Source: Siphonodentalium dalli (lineage: Eukaryota; Mollusca; Scaphopoda; Gadilida; Siphonodentaliidae). Taken from it: DNA of 64,000 nt. The stretch covers positions 22,882,991 through 22,946,990 of the forward strand of contig CP136061.1 of assembly GCA_032622095.1 (NCBI GenBank), given 5' to 3'. Below are positions 45,892-56,976 of this stretch, piece by piece (position 1 is the first letter of the stretch; each line of letters begins with the position of its first letter). The notes under the pieces are model-generated. The model worked only from the letters and a program-made list of their open reading frames with translations. It did not search any database and had not been told where the DNA came from. The position numbers and the translations under genes were made by a program.

Positions 45892-46959
45892 CTGTTAACA
45901 ATAAAAACACCCCAGGGACAAAAACTATGTAACAAAGCCACAAAGAGTCAATTTGTTGCTTCTCATTTTCAAATAATGCAATGGAATCGAGTGTCAGAAT
46001 CCATTAAGGAACCGAAGAGTTAAATACAGCAGATATTATCAAATCTGCAAACAGTGTGTCTGTCAGAGGGTAGTAACAAGACAGTCAATGACTGTGGGGG
46101 TCGCTCACCAGACTGTAAAGACGGAGAAGCCATGGACTCGGAAGACTACAATAGTCAGTACGTTCTTACAACGTAATAAATTTTCAATAAAAAATATTTA
46201 TAAAAAAAAAAGTTATTTAATATTTGCATTTTTAACACTCGAATTTGAAACGCGAATAAAGATGAATACTGACGACTTACATTGATTGTGTTTGTTCTGC
46301 TGATGGTTAAGATAATTAAGGCCACATATTAAACCTTTTTTTCCATTGCTAGGCTTTAGATTTGCGAAATGTTGACTTAGAATACTGTTTTTGCCAACAA
46401 AATGTAAACAAACGAAATAGAAACACGTGGTCGCGATGAAGACTGAATTTGTAGTCAGAGACGCTTCCTTGTTGGTTGCGTGATGCGTGATCGCGAGGGT
46501 AATCTATGTCACATAATGTCAACTTGAAATTTATATTTATATTGGATTATGTATTATTTCTTAGGTCGTAAGTTTATATTTTCAAACAGTGCCATAAATT
46601 AGCATAAACTGAGTATTTTTTTACTCACATGTCTGATAAAATAAAGATAAAACAGTTGTTTTTGGACACATATTTAGTTTGACTACTGGTTTATGTCTCC
46701 ATTATCATATACCAACAACTATTCATTAAATGAGAGCATGTTTGTTGTTGCATATCTGATGATACACATGGTGCATGCTGTGGTCAGTTTGGGGGAAAAC
46801 ACCCAATTATGTTATAACGTCAAATACCTGTTGGCTAACGTAATTACCTTCATACCTGGTGACGTTGGCTATATGACGTGGTGTAACTACAGGTGCTGTT
46901 GGGAAAAGGGTTAATTGAGCAAGGAGTTAATTCTAAAAACTTTAATCTCAATTTATTTA
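45892..46959. other. Intronic stretch without a supported feature
   Basis: A plus-strand 73-codon frame at 46693-46914 ends in CTGTTGGGAAAAGGGTTAA, which resembles the right end of a family a TTAA element, so it is probably element sequence. No gene is supported. Confidence 0.4.
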
Positions 46960-47290
46960 TTTTTTTTAAATATTGACACTGGCTCTGCCCATGTTTGTCC
47001 CAGTGACCCAATTTTAACAAATCTGAACCCCAGTTTTTGGAGTGAGTGGCTGATTCTTAAACTCATAAAGCTGTCTCTATTAGAAATAGTCTCAATCAAC
47101 AAAAGGTGGTACACACAGACTACAGAACAATTCATAGGGTAGAAATTAATTCACTATAAGGAAGTGTTAAAACTGTATAAATGACCTATTTCGACAGACC
47201 CACCATTTGAACAAATTCCTATACCAGTAATATGAGTAGAGACTGAAGGCTCCTGGGATAACATTTGACATTCAATTTCAAAATTAATTA
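46960..47290. repeat. Copy of interspersed repeat R2
   Basis: ACAAATCTGAACCCCAGT-type phrases and the preceding TTGAGCAAGGAGTTAAT match the copy at 48460-48915. Confidence 0.6.
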
Positions 47291-47399
47291 CCAAAACAAA
47301 ACCTCTCTGGTCTGGGTAGAGAGAGCTGTGTGCTTGTTGATACTACACTGTCATATTTGACATGTGGATAATTATCAACAGAGCACACTGGCCTTACTG

Positions 47400-48246
47400 A
47401 GGGCTGCATCGATTCACCGCGGTTTCGGTGAATCGCGATGTTTACCGGTGGTGCGATACGCGGTTCGTTTCGTAATTATTTCGGTAAGTTTTCGATCCGC
47501 ATTTTTGTCGACCAAGCTCTCTGAGAGGACACTTTTCATTGGTTGTAACCTTAATGATTCCGTATTTTCCTTTTCTGTTAACCAATCAAAATTGTTCTTC
47601 TGCTATCGCGAGGGTCCTTTGAATATATTTGACATTTAAAATCAATAAAATTAACAAATTAACATGTCGGAAGTATCGAATGATCAAAGTTCTCAGCCGG
47701 TCGGAGACGGGCCTGGCGAGATAACTCGAAAAAATTGTCGGGGCACTGGCGAAGTTTAAATCGCCGGTGTGGAAGCACTTTGTGTTTCGTGCGTTCAAGT
47801 TGAAAGTCTGATGCCCTAAAGCAGTTTGTTTTCAGTTAAGTTTAATTTTCATTGGAATTTGGAACATAATGATAAAAGAAATTAGGAATTATCCTCTTAC
47901 AGAAATCATGACGTACGCAAAAACTAAAGCTTACTCAGAAGGATATCTCAAAACATGTGCACCCTTCAGCACTTTTTTTGGTGAGAGTGATCCCTTCAGC
48001 CTTAGGAATCTTTGATTGCCAAATAACTGTACAGCCTACAGGGTGCCGAGATGGTATAACATCAAGTGTGGTCATAATTCCAGTACATGGATGAATAATA
48101 GTACACATAATGGCTATTTATTATAATGCAACAGAACGATCAAAAGTTGTAAACTGGTCTGGAATGTATCGCGATACGTATCGTATCGTTGCAAAAAATT
48201 GTGATACGTATCGAATCGTGAGGTGGGCTGATACGTTGCAGCCCTC
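47400..48246 (+). mobile_element. hAT element remnant with transposase start
   Basis: The ends AGGGCTGCATCGATTC and GTTGCAGCCCT are inverted over about 10 bp. Sub-terminal ACGATACGTATCGTATCG-like motifs surround a core that still holds the beginning of a transposase (see 47664-47811). No clear 8-bp duplication remains. At about 850 bp it is an internally deleted derivative. Confidence 0.7.
47664..47811 (+). pseudogene. hAT transposase N-terminal remnant (BED-finger start)
   Basis: ATG at 47664 opens MSEVSNDQSSQPVGDGPGEI and stops at 47757-47759. In another frame, from about 47735, KIVGALAKFKSPVWKHF continues to a TGA at 47809. SPVWKHF is the familiar start of the BED-type zinc finger of hAT transposases (S-x-V-W-x-x-F). 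A one-base loss in the A run near 47730 would explain the frame change. The rest of the enzyme is absent. Confidence 0.6.
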
Positions 48247-48459
48247 ATTTTCAGTGTAAATAGATAGATTCTAGCATTTGCACAGGGTGTATTGTATTGT
48301 GACTGAAATAAATTTAAAACAAGTGTTTGACAACAGAGATGCTAGAAGCACCAATGGGCAAGGGTGATGGGCTTCATTAATATTTGTGTCTTTAATAATT
48401 AACTTTAAAAAACCACTTTTGAAATAAATAAATTTAAAAAAAAAATTTAATTTTTTTTT

Positions 48460-48915
48460 TAATTGAGCAAGGAGTTAAATCTAAAAAAAAAAGAAGATTT
48501 TTTTTAGTTATGTCCCTGGCTCCGCCCACATTGGACCCAGTGACCTCATTTGAACAAATCTGAACCCCAGTCACCCAAGGACACTTCATACCAAATATGA
48601 ACCCATTTGGCACAATGCTACTTGAGAAGAAGTCGTTTTAAGAATTACTATGGAGGGAAAGAGTTATGGCCCTGGATTCGCAACTAATTGACCCAGTGAC
48701 CTCATTTGAACAAATCTGAATACCAGTCACCTAGGGAACATCCACACCTAATATGAACCCATTCGGTCCTATGGATCTAAAGAAGAAGATGTTCAAAGAA
48801 TTGTTGATGGACGGATGGATGGATGGATGGGAGGGACGGCTCGATGGATGGATGACAGACAAGGAATGATGACTATAGCTCCACCGGAGACTTCGTCTTA
48901 GGTGAGCTAAAAAGG
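48460..48915. repeat. Copy of interspersed repeat R2
   Basis: Two R2 blocks end in GATGGATGGATGG and CTTCGTCTTAGGTGAGCTAA. It contains ATTACTATGGAGGGAAAGAG, the unfilled form of the site occupied at 2899-3620. Confidence 0.65.
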
Positions 48916-49139
48916 GAGTTCATATATTTACAAACTCTAATTTCCCTGATCAAATAATTAATTTTCTATGGCCTCATCACTCAGTATTTCACTAGAAGCT
49001 TGTTTGCATTGTTAGTACTAAGTGACAATCAAACCCCATCTATATTAATAAGGAGGAATCACTGGAAGTGATGGTTGCTTGGTTAATTCAAAGTGACAAT
49101 CAAACCCCAGTAATATTAATATGAGGAAAATCAATACAA

Positions 49140-49230
49140 AAATGCAATAAGACAGGTGGAGGTCGGCAAACAATTCTGCCACAACGGAACTGTTCGTCAC
49201 GCTGTATCAGTTGAGATTAAGCCACACTTC
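49140..49230 (+). other. Possible 5' non-coding exon of the receptor gene
   Basis: CACACTTC|GTAAGTCTCTC at 49231 is a strong donor, and TTTCTCTATCCAG ending at 49861 is a strong acceptor 40 bases before the receptor ATG. This suggests one 5' UTR intron of about 630 bp (49231-49861). The transcription start is unknown. Confidence 0.4.
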
Positions 49231-49261
49231 GTAAGTCTCTCTCTATAGAATAATGATAGCT

Positions 49262-49900
49262 GCTGCCGACACTATATTCGGAAAAAAAACCTGTTAAACT
49301 CAAACCTGCTACGGAAATTTCTGTGTTTTGCAATTTAATGTTTAAATGGTACTCAACCTGCTTACATTAGTTAAAACTAGAGCATAAAGATAAGGGAAGG
49401 AGTCATTAATATTTTGGAAATATTGCTATTTCTGCTGTGGAAATTTCTATCATTGCGATTTGAAGTTTTAATGCTGTTGTTCATTGTTTTGCTTACATTA
49501 GTTGCAACTATAGCAGTTGACTATAGCATAAAGATAAGGAAAGGAATCAAGAATCACAAATCGGTAAACTCAATCGGAAAAACTCTTTTGCAGGAATATT
49601 CCACCACTGAGAAAAATGGCATTCAGCCGATATTTGCTGGAAACACAATATTTGGAAAACTGGTAAACCTGTTGCAGTAATTTCTGTCATTGTCAGTTGA
49701 AGACTGATTGGATGTGTTATAATTCATGGTTTTGGTTACATTAATAACAACTATAATATGACCACAAGCCAAAGAATAAAGATTAAAATCATTGGAAAAA
49801 CATTATCACTGGAATATTCTATCATTGGAGTGAAGGGCATTTAGCAAATTTCTCTATCCAGAGAACAAGGAGAGCTGCTGGAAACACTATATTTGGAAAA
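49262..49900 (+). repeat. Three degenerate copies of the receptor's 5' flank
   Basis: Segments near 49275, 49410-49530 and 49640-49760 repeat the order ACACTATATTYGGAAAA, then a TTAAACCTG-like stretch, then TTACATTAGTYGCAACTATA, then ATAAAGATAAGGAAAGGA. The real gene start (49885-49950) has the same order. A plus-strand frame at 49414-49680 (start MEILLFLLWKFLSLRF, hydrophobic) is one of these copies and resembles a decayed signal-peptide region. Confidence 0.6.
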
Positions 49901-49901
49901 A

Positions 49902-51131
49902 ATGTTAAACCTAGTGTGGTTCACCGTTTATCTTACATTAGTCGCACATATTCATGTACGAGGGGACAATCCTGTCAGGACACTTTACAACGATGTGTTT
50001 CGTAACTATACGTCAAAATTTATCCCAGTGAGTAAGGGACAATACACTTTGTTCCTTGATGTTGACTTCTATCTCATGAAAGTGTTCAAGCTCGACGAAA
50101 TCAACCAGGTGTTATGGACGACGGGATTTATGCGAGTAATATGGAGGGATCATTCTCTTCAGTGGAACAGCAGTGATTATGCCGGGATTCACCAGATGGT
50201 CGTACCAAGCAAAGACATGTGGATACCAGACATAGTATTAACCAATTTCCTAGAATCTAAAATAAACATCTATGATTCCACACCCACTGTAAGAGTCAAG
50301 AATACTGGACACATTGAATGGCATCCAGGATCAACTTTCAAGAGCGACTGTAATGTACATATATCTTACTTCCCGTTTGACACTCAAATATGCTACCTGA
50401 TTTTTGAGGATTGGTCAAATGGCTGGAGTCAAATCAACACACGATTCATATATAAAAATCAGAGCAAGAGTAATCTCAATTGTCTGATATCGGAAAATAG
50501 TGTTTGGGAAGTCCAATCAGAGGTCTATGCTTCAAAGGCTCTGGAAGGACAGTTCTATGTGTTTAAAATCAAACTCACAAGAAGGCCGTTATTCATGATG
50601 TTGAACACTATCGTTCCGTTAATCATTCTTAGCATTTTGAATATTTTCACTTTCAACATTCCACTGGAATCTGGAGAACGAATCTCTTACGCTATAACAG
50701 TTTTTCTGTCGTTTGCCATTTTCCTTAATGTGATATCGACGGTATTGCCGGCCAATGGAGACAACATTTGCTATCTTGAGGTATTTATCACCATGTTGTT
50801 ATGCCAGAGCGGAGCGTCGGTTATTATAACTATCATGATATCAAATCTCGACCGAATAAACAAGTTTCTTTTGAGGTTATGTTTGTTTATCACACAAGTT
50901 AAGAAACAAGATAACGACGAACCACAAGACGATACTGGAGAGAACGAAGTATCAGCATCAAAACCTGGTTGGGATTGTTTGCTACGGAACAGACTCGATT
51001 CAATTTTCTTCAACATAACGCTACTCAGTTTCACTGTGGCATCTTCTGTGTTTGGAATTTTATTTGTGTTCCAGATCGATGCGAACAAATCTGAAATTGC
51101 AGTCCTTCATCTGAACGAGTGTAATGTTTAG
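49902..51131 (+). CDS. Cys-loop ligand-gated ion channel subunit (nicotinic acetylcholine receptor type)
   Basis: A 409-residue plasma-membrane channel subunit in one open frame. I start at the first ATG (49902), which gives a signal peptide (residues 1-21, MLNLVWFTVYLTLVAHI). The ligand-binding domain shows loop D Trp (72, 81), loop A WIPDIVLTN (107-115), and the Cys-loop CNVHISYFPFDTQIC (150-164, 13 residues between Cys). M1 is about 229-251, M2 261-281 (GERISYAITVFLSFAIFL), M3 290-313 and M4 368-392. The M3-M4 loop is short (about 54). Glu at -1' before M2 points to cation selectivity. The Cys pair of loop C is absent, so it is a non-alpha-type or divergent subunit. It probably assembles as a pentamer. 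It lies in a gene M intron on the opposite strand. Confidence 0.95.
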   Translation: MLNLVWFTVYLTLVAHIHVRGDNPVRTLYNDVFRNYTSKFIPVSKGQYTLFLDVDFYLMKVFKLDEINQVLWTTGFMRVIWRDHSLQWNSSDYAGIHQMVVPSKDMWIPDIVLTNFLESKINIYDSTPTVRVKNTGHIEWHPGSTFKSDCNVHISYFPFDTQICYLIFEDWSNGWSQINTRFIYKNQSKSNLNCLISENSVWEVQSEVYASKALEGQFYVFKIKLTRRPLFMMLNTIVPLIILSILNIFTFNIPLESGERISYAITVFLSFAIFLNVISTVLPANGDNICYLEVFITMLLCQSGASVIITIMISNLDRINKFLLRLCLFITQVKKQDNDEPQDDTGENEVSASKPGWDCLLRNRLDSIFFNITLLSFTVASSVFGILFVFQIDANKSEIAVLHLNECNV

Positions 51132-51176
51132 TTCTGGAACGATGACTGAGGATAGAGAAAAGCCTTGACAGTCCTT

Positions 51177-51430
51177 CAAGCCTTGAAATAATGTGCCTGT
51201 CATTTGCAGAATGAGGTCCCCAGAGGGTGAATTTAGTGATGCTACCCCGCATTGCGGACTAGCATCACCAAATTCACCATCTGGGGACCTCATTCTGCTT
51301 ACACCTCAGCAGAATGAGGTTCCCAGAGGGTGAATTTGGTAATGCTAGCCCGCTATGCGGGGTAGCATCACTAAATTCACCCTCTGGGAACCTCATTCTG
51401 CAAATGACAGACACACTATTTCAAGCCTTG
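51177..51430 (+). mobile_element. 254-bp palindromic miniature element (copy 3), in the receptor 3' region
   Basis: The left end is CAAGCCTTGAAATAA. The right end TATTTCAAGCCTTG has one altered base. CAGTCCTT flanks it on both sides with one extra base at the right. It lies 46 bp after the receptor stop codon and before the next AATAAA (51546-51551), so it would be part of the receptor's 3' UTR. Confidence 0.85.
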
Positions 51431-51545
51431 ACAGTCCTTCCTTCTCACGAGGAAAACACAGCGAGAGCACATGTTTGCTCTCGCAATTCAAAAGACGGGT
51501 GTAATTACACCCACAATATAATCAATCGTAAGTTGTTTTTTCGAA

Positions 51546-51551
51546 AATAAA
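51546..51551 (+). terminator. Possible polyadenylation signal of the receptor gene
   Basis: AATAAA on the plus strand, 415 bases after the stop codon and the first such signal downstream. Its use is unproven. Confidence 0.4.
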
Positions 51552-51769
51552 ATATCATTGTGGGATAGACCTATGTCCAGCTACTTTCACATGACCATAA
51601 TTTAACTGAGATGGGAAGGTTCTAAATATACATGTACCTTTAAATAGTTCAATTTTGAAATTAAACGATTACAGTGACCAAAAACATTATGACAAGAGGG
51701 ATGAATGCAAATTTTAGCACCTGTGAACTAAAAAATGCGAGTGCATACGGGTGTGAGAGCTACAGATTC

Positions 51770-52150
51770 CTGCACGGTGGGGTAGCAACACCAAATTTAC
51801 CCTCTGGGAACCTCATTCTGCTTAGGCCTCAATTGCTATGGGAGACCTAGTAACAGATTGAAGTTCCCAAATTGAAGTTGGTGATGTTCACCCATTAGAT
51901 ACCTTGATTATGCATTTATCTTCTGCAAATTAGGGGATATAGAAACTGATAACAAGGGGAAAAGTAACTAAAAGCAATGCTAATTTGAAACTATCGATAA
52001 TTCCCAGAAGATGAGGCCTAAGCAGAATGAGGTCTACAGACTACAGAGGGTGAATTTGATGATGCTAGCCCGTTGTGTGGGATAGCGTCACTAAATTCAC
52101 CCTCTGGGTAACTCATTCTGCAAATGTCAGACACACTATTTCAAGGCTGG
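51770..52150. repeat. Long-form palindromic element
   Basis: GGGTAGCAACACCAAATTTA and a GAATGAGG...AACTCATTC module flank the spacer with TTCTGCAAATTAGGGGATAT. It has the same architecture as 11700-12149 and 34410-34910. Confidence 0.65.
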
Positions 52151-52246
52151 ACAGAGCTCAAGGCCAACATGTTGTTTGTGTCCCTCGATTATTTCTATAT
52201 TTCTTTCCATAATACTCAAAAATGAAAGTGTCAATGACACTGTAGC

Positions 52247-53029
52247 TCAACTTTGTAAAGGTAATTTTTTGTGATGAGCAATGAATAGAGAGATTAAAAA
52301 GGAGTGTAAAAAATGAGCAGTAAATGATTTAGTAATACACAGAGTAAAATCCAAGATGGCTGCTGGCGGCCATGTTTTTTGGCCGAATGACCCCAAAATG
52401 ACTCGTTCCCATCTACATGTCATTATTAACATCCATGACAAAATTTATGATGATCAAACTAAAGGTACGACCTGTTGCCCGTGCTAAAGGATTCAGTCAT
52501 ACAATGAGTAAAATCCAAGATGGCTGCTGGCGGCCAGGTTTTTTGGTCGAATGACCTCAAAATGACTCGTTCCCATCTACATGTCATTGTTAACATCCAT
52601 GACAAATTTTATGATGATCAGACTAAAGGTACGACCTGTAGCCCCGTGCTAAAGGATTTAGTCATACAAAGAGTCAAATCTAAGATGGCTGCCGGCGGCC
52701 ATTTTTTTGGCCGAATGACCCCAAAATTACTCGTTCCCATCTACATGTCAATATTAACATCCATGACAAATTTCATGACGATCAGACAACAGTACGGCCT
52801 GTAGCCCGTGCTAATGGATTGCATTTTGAAATCCATTTTTTTTTTTCCGAATGACCCCAAAATGAATCATTCCGGTCTAAATGTTGATGTCAACAGCTAT
52901 GACAAATTTCATAATGATCCGACCAAAGGTACGACCTGTAGCCTGTATTGTTGACAAATCACGCACACACGGACGACGGACGACAAAGCCATGGCAATAG
53001 CTCAAACTTTACAAAGTAAAGTTGAGCTA
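52247..53029 (+). repeat. Most complete copy of repeat R1
   Basis: The left end TAGCTCAACTTTGTAAAG and right end CTTTACAAAGTAAAGTTGAG are near inverses, so this copy shows the likely limits. The inside has four diverged tandem modules of about 170 bp beginning CCAAGATGGCTGC, and ends in a GACGGACGACAAAGCC stretch. No protein is encoded. Confidence 0.7.
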
Positions 53030-53149
53030 AAAATGGAAAAGAAGGCGAAAGATAAAAATAGACTCTGCCATATATATATTTTCTTTGTCCCTGCTTCATA
53101 GTTGAATCAGTGTGATCATAAACCAATCATAAAAAAAAGTTATTTATTA

Positions 53150-53670
53150 CATGATCCTACCCTTATTCCATTCAATAAACCCATTCTATAAATTGCTATA
53201 TTAAACGTTTAATAACAGGAAATAGTGCCAGGTGACCTTTGACTTCCGGGTTGTCGTCTGCTCGCATTCCATACACTACGTCTAAATATACTATGGCATC
53301 CAATATCTTTCAATCAACTATAATGAGTGAAGAGTTTGAAAAGTTATGTCATTAAATATACGCCATTTAATACGCCAAAGAGTCTTTATTTATCTAGGAC
53401 TATTTCTTTATGCGGGCAAACAACAAATAGTTACGTGATACGTCATCACATGCCTTATGAAAGCCGATGTTAGTTTCAGGTCCCATTTGTTGATTTAAGT
53501 ATGTTTTGTCGAGGTTTTGGATCATGTAATAAATAGAATCTACAACTCGTCCCCAGTTTATAGAGAAATTTACAAAACTCGTCCAGTAAATTAGGTCTGG
53601 ACCGAGCCTTAATGGACTCGTTTTGTAAATTCCGCTATAAGCTGGGAACTCGTTGTAGATCCTTTATATA
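53150..53670. repeat. Interspersed repeat E (copy 3)
   Basis: ACATGATCCTACCCTTATTC, CAATAAACCCATTCTATAAA, CTTTGACTTCCGG and GTCCAGTAAATTAGGTCTGG match the copies at 10848 (inverse) and 18760. ATCTACAACTCGTCCCCAG faces its inverse near the right end. Confidence 0.7.
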
Positions 53671-53703
53671 TATTTTTTTTAAATATTGAAGAAAAAGTTG
53701 CAG

Positions 53704-53887
53704 AAAGGGTTTGTAAACCAAGCTATAAATTTGCAATTGCCTCAGATTGTCGTTGGCTTTTTGAAGAGACTGCCAATCAGCCTGAACTGTCCCATTTTAG
53801 TCCCGGGCAGAATTCTACCTGGAAATCAGAAATGGCAGATGATCCACCCTGTTCTACTGTATTAACAACGATCGATGCAGAGCGTCG
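53704..53887 (+). CDS. Candidate plus-strand exon or gene fragment
   Basis: A T-rich tract and AAAGTTGCAG precede 184 nt ending CGTCG|GTGAGG. The frame is protein-like, containing KPSYKFAIASDCRWLFEE and SPGQNSTWKSEMADDPPC. On the other strand the same DNA also has an open frame with a CAG|GTAGAA donor, so coding direction is uncertain. No other exon was found around it, and neither frame fits the phase of gene M. It may be a fragment of a lost gene. Confidence 0.3.
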
Positions 53888-54069
53888 GTGAGGTTTATAG
53901 CCAGAAGACCAAGCAAACATATTATAATAAAGATTACTCCTTGAATACATACAGAATGTGTCCAGTCTTTTTCTAGCTGAGCAACTGGATATGAATATAC
54001 AATGTAGCACCACATTGTAAGTTAAAGTCTTTGTTAGCCCTGAAATATTTTTGAAGAATAAATGTAGCA

Positions 54070-56100
54070 CTCAATTTTAAGAGAAAAGAAGGCCACGTAT
54101 CGCAAGAACAAGGTGGCTCTATTTGACCGATGGCTTTTTAAGAAATGAAAAATTCTGGGAACAACCCTTGAATCAATTAAACTTTGCATCCAACTATTTA
54201 CGTTTCTGAATCACAAATTGACAGACGCAAAATTTCATCGCATGTCAGGGGGGGGGGGGGTCCGCAAAAAAATTCTGTATATAGGGCCGGGGTGGGTGGG
54301 TGGCCCAGAGGCCGAAAAAATTGTGCTTGTAATTTTTGTCCAAAATGGGTTTTTTCAAACAATTTACAAGTACTGGCCATGTAATGTTGTTTGTAAGCAT
54401 GTTAGTGCCATGCTTGTTGGTATAGGGCTATATAGGCAGCTAAAGTGACTCTTTAGCCTCAGATTTAGCAACATTCTGGATTTCACAGGATCCCGGACCA
54501 CTTCACAGTGGACCACCGTAATAGCGTTCAGGAAACTTATGATCAACGGAAGAAATATTTCGTAACAAAATTAATATATTACCCAGTTGTATTACCTGAA
54601 TAAAAGTAATAAAACAAAAAAACTGTATCACAAATTGGATACTACATGGTGAATACTCAATGACTAGATATCATTAACCTGATTGTTGCATAACATGAAA
54701 TTGAAAAGGGTATCTCATAAATTTCTAATGTCTGAAATACTGTCTTGTTCTGGCATGTAATCAAATTCATTCCTTCTGGTTATTTCTCATCTTGAATGAT
54801 TGCAAGTAATGTTAAATTGCAACAATTATCCAAATAAAACTGAATTGGTTATGATGAATGACCATTACTGTTTACTGCTCAGACAATCCCAACTGAAGGT
54901 GACGCTATTCTCATTGAATTTCCTAACTTTATCTTGGAGCTTGACTGCTCAACAAGACTAAACTAAAATACTAATTGTACACTGTTATCACTTACAAATA
55001 GATGAACTGAAATAATGTGATGCATTCAGATGCATTGAGAAATGACATTCAATTCTTCATTCTGGTCCATCACCATACCAAACCACATCAAAATTCGACA
55101 ACCAACACTTAACTTACATGTATATTGCAAAAACTTTGTACAGACTGAATTTCATAAAGTCGAACAGGGCCCATAACTCTGGTAGGCATTGATGGTCACA
55201 ACCCGTGATATTATGCATATTCGTCCCCCATTTCTGGTCCATCACAATTCCCCTCCCCACCCCACCCTGTTGGATAAGACTAAAGAGTTATTTGGTCATA
55301 CAAAATTTCAAAGCAATCAGATAACTACAACTAAAGTTATCATCCAGAAACAGATGTGCAGTTCCCCAAAAATTTTCAGGGGACAGATATGTAAATTTGA
55401 TGCCCAACAACACAGAAAATAACACTAACCAAAATTTTATTTGGTTTGAAATACATGAACTTGATGTTTGTAACACCAAAATACGAACTTTAATCTTTGT
55501 GATGAAGGTAAACATACCAAGTTTTTGTGAAAGTTCACAATCTGGAAGCAACAGCAGTCGACATTTATCTTCTAGTTTTACAATAGCGATCTGAAATGAG
55601 TATCAGAAACAATGAAACTCAAGTCGAAAGTGAAAAACAAATACGGCTCTCAAAGTTATTAAATTGAATTGCCAAATAACAAAGTTCAGCTCCAACTTAT
55701 GACTGTCAGCCAATTGAGCTACATCGTTCAAATTTTTGGCTCATAACTAAATACATACCCCCAATTACTAGTAATGCTTAGATAGTTGACATAAGTTTTT
55801 TTTAACTTCCTCTTTTTTGAAGCCTCCAATTATAGTAATTCTCACATTTGTCACATTCCTGTCCAGTTATGGGGATCAAATTATGTCCAAACATACGTGA
55901 AATAGTTATATATGAACTTTATATGTCTGAGGAAGATTATTCAAATCATAGAAATTACCACTTTGGAGACTAAATGGGGCTCTTTTTTCCTCCAGCATAA
56001 AAAATAAACACATTTCTCAGTGCCATTTAAGAAGTTTGGTCAGAAATATTCCATGTAGGTTATATCTCAATATCGATCCTGCCTAATTATGTGTACATTA
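54070..56100. other. Intronic stretch with few features
   Basis: Contains a 13-G tract at 54248-54260 and R3-like phrases at 55150-55560 (GTTATCATCCAGAAAC). No gene or convincing exon on either strand. Confidence 0.4.
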
Positions 56101-56104
56101 TTTT

Positions 56105-56221
56105 GAGATTAACACTTACATGACGGGAGCTGCGCTGGTGCAGCATGAAAGATCATGGGCCAGTGCATTCTCTTATATATGAGAGTCACTCAGGGAGCCT
56201 CGCATATATAAGAGAATGTAG
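56105..56221 (+). mobile_element. Fragment of TTAA-type element, family c
   Basis: TTACATGACGGGAGCTGC and a hairpin (GTGCATTCTCTTATATATGA and inverse) match the family c copies at 21435 and 56977. It abuts TTAA at 56222. Confidence 0.55.
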
Positions 56222-56225
56222 TTAA

Positions 56226-56917
56226 CCCTTTCTATACTAGCATCATTGGCAAGTAGTTCCCTTAGGAAATGTTCGGATAATTAGTTTAACCCTTTCTATA
56301 CTAGCATCATTGGCAAGTAGTTCCCTTAGGAAATGTTCGGATAATTAGTTTAACCCTTTCTATACTAGCATCATTGACGAGTAGTTCCCTTTGAAAATGT
56401 TCGGATAATTAGAGTAACCCTTTCTATACTAGCATCATTGACGAGTAGTTCCCTTTGAAAATGTTCGGATAATTAGTTTAACCCTTTCTATACTAGCACC
56501 ATTGACGAGTAGTTCCCTTAGGAAATGTTTGGATAATTAGTTTAACCCTTTCTATACTAGCATCATTGACAGGTAGTTCCCTTAGGAAATGTTCGGTTAA
56601 TAAATTTAAACATTTCTATACTAGCATCATTGACGAATAGTTATCCCATAGGAAATGTTCAGATAATAAGTTCAACAAACGACCATAGGTCAATATAATT
56701 CTGATTTAATTGAGGGAGGAGAACTCCATTGATCGTTTGTTGAACTTATTATCCAAACATTTCCCACAAATTAATAGAAATCTAATGTGCACTTGTATTG
56801 TCTTTTTGCATGTCTGTCATCTGCTTTGTTACCTGAATATCCCTCCAGATGAATAATAGACAATTCCAATGTACACTTTTATAACGGAGTGGGAGAATCC
56901 ATTTGATGAAGAAAGGG
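56226..56917 (+). mobile_element. TTAA-flanked element, family d, with 64-bp tandem units
   Basis: TTAA lies at 56222-56225 and 56918-56921. About seven units of 64 bp (CCCTTTCTATACTAGCATCA, GTAGTTCCCTTAGGAAATG) are followed by an inverted pair (AGTTCAACAAACGA and CGTTTGTTGAACTT) and a tail ending CCATTTGATGAAGAAAGGG. It is the short relative of the satellite at 28912-31736. Confidence 0.85.
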
Positions 56918-56976
56918 TTAAGAACCCACAGCACTGTGTCGATAATTAGTGATCAGTGATTATTTTGTTGCTTTAA

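Noticed and set aside
49414-49680. Separate 88-residue membrane protein upstream of the receptor
   Set aside because: Its hydrophobic start is a diverged copy of the receptor's own 5' region; there is no independent support.
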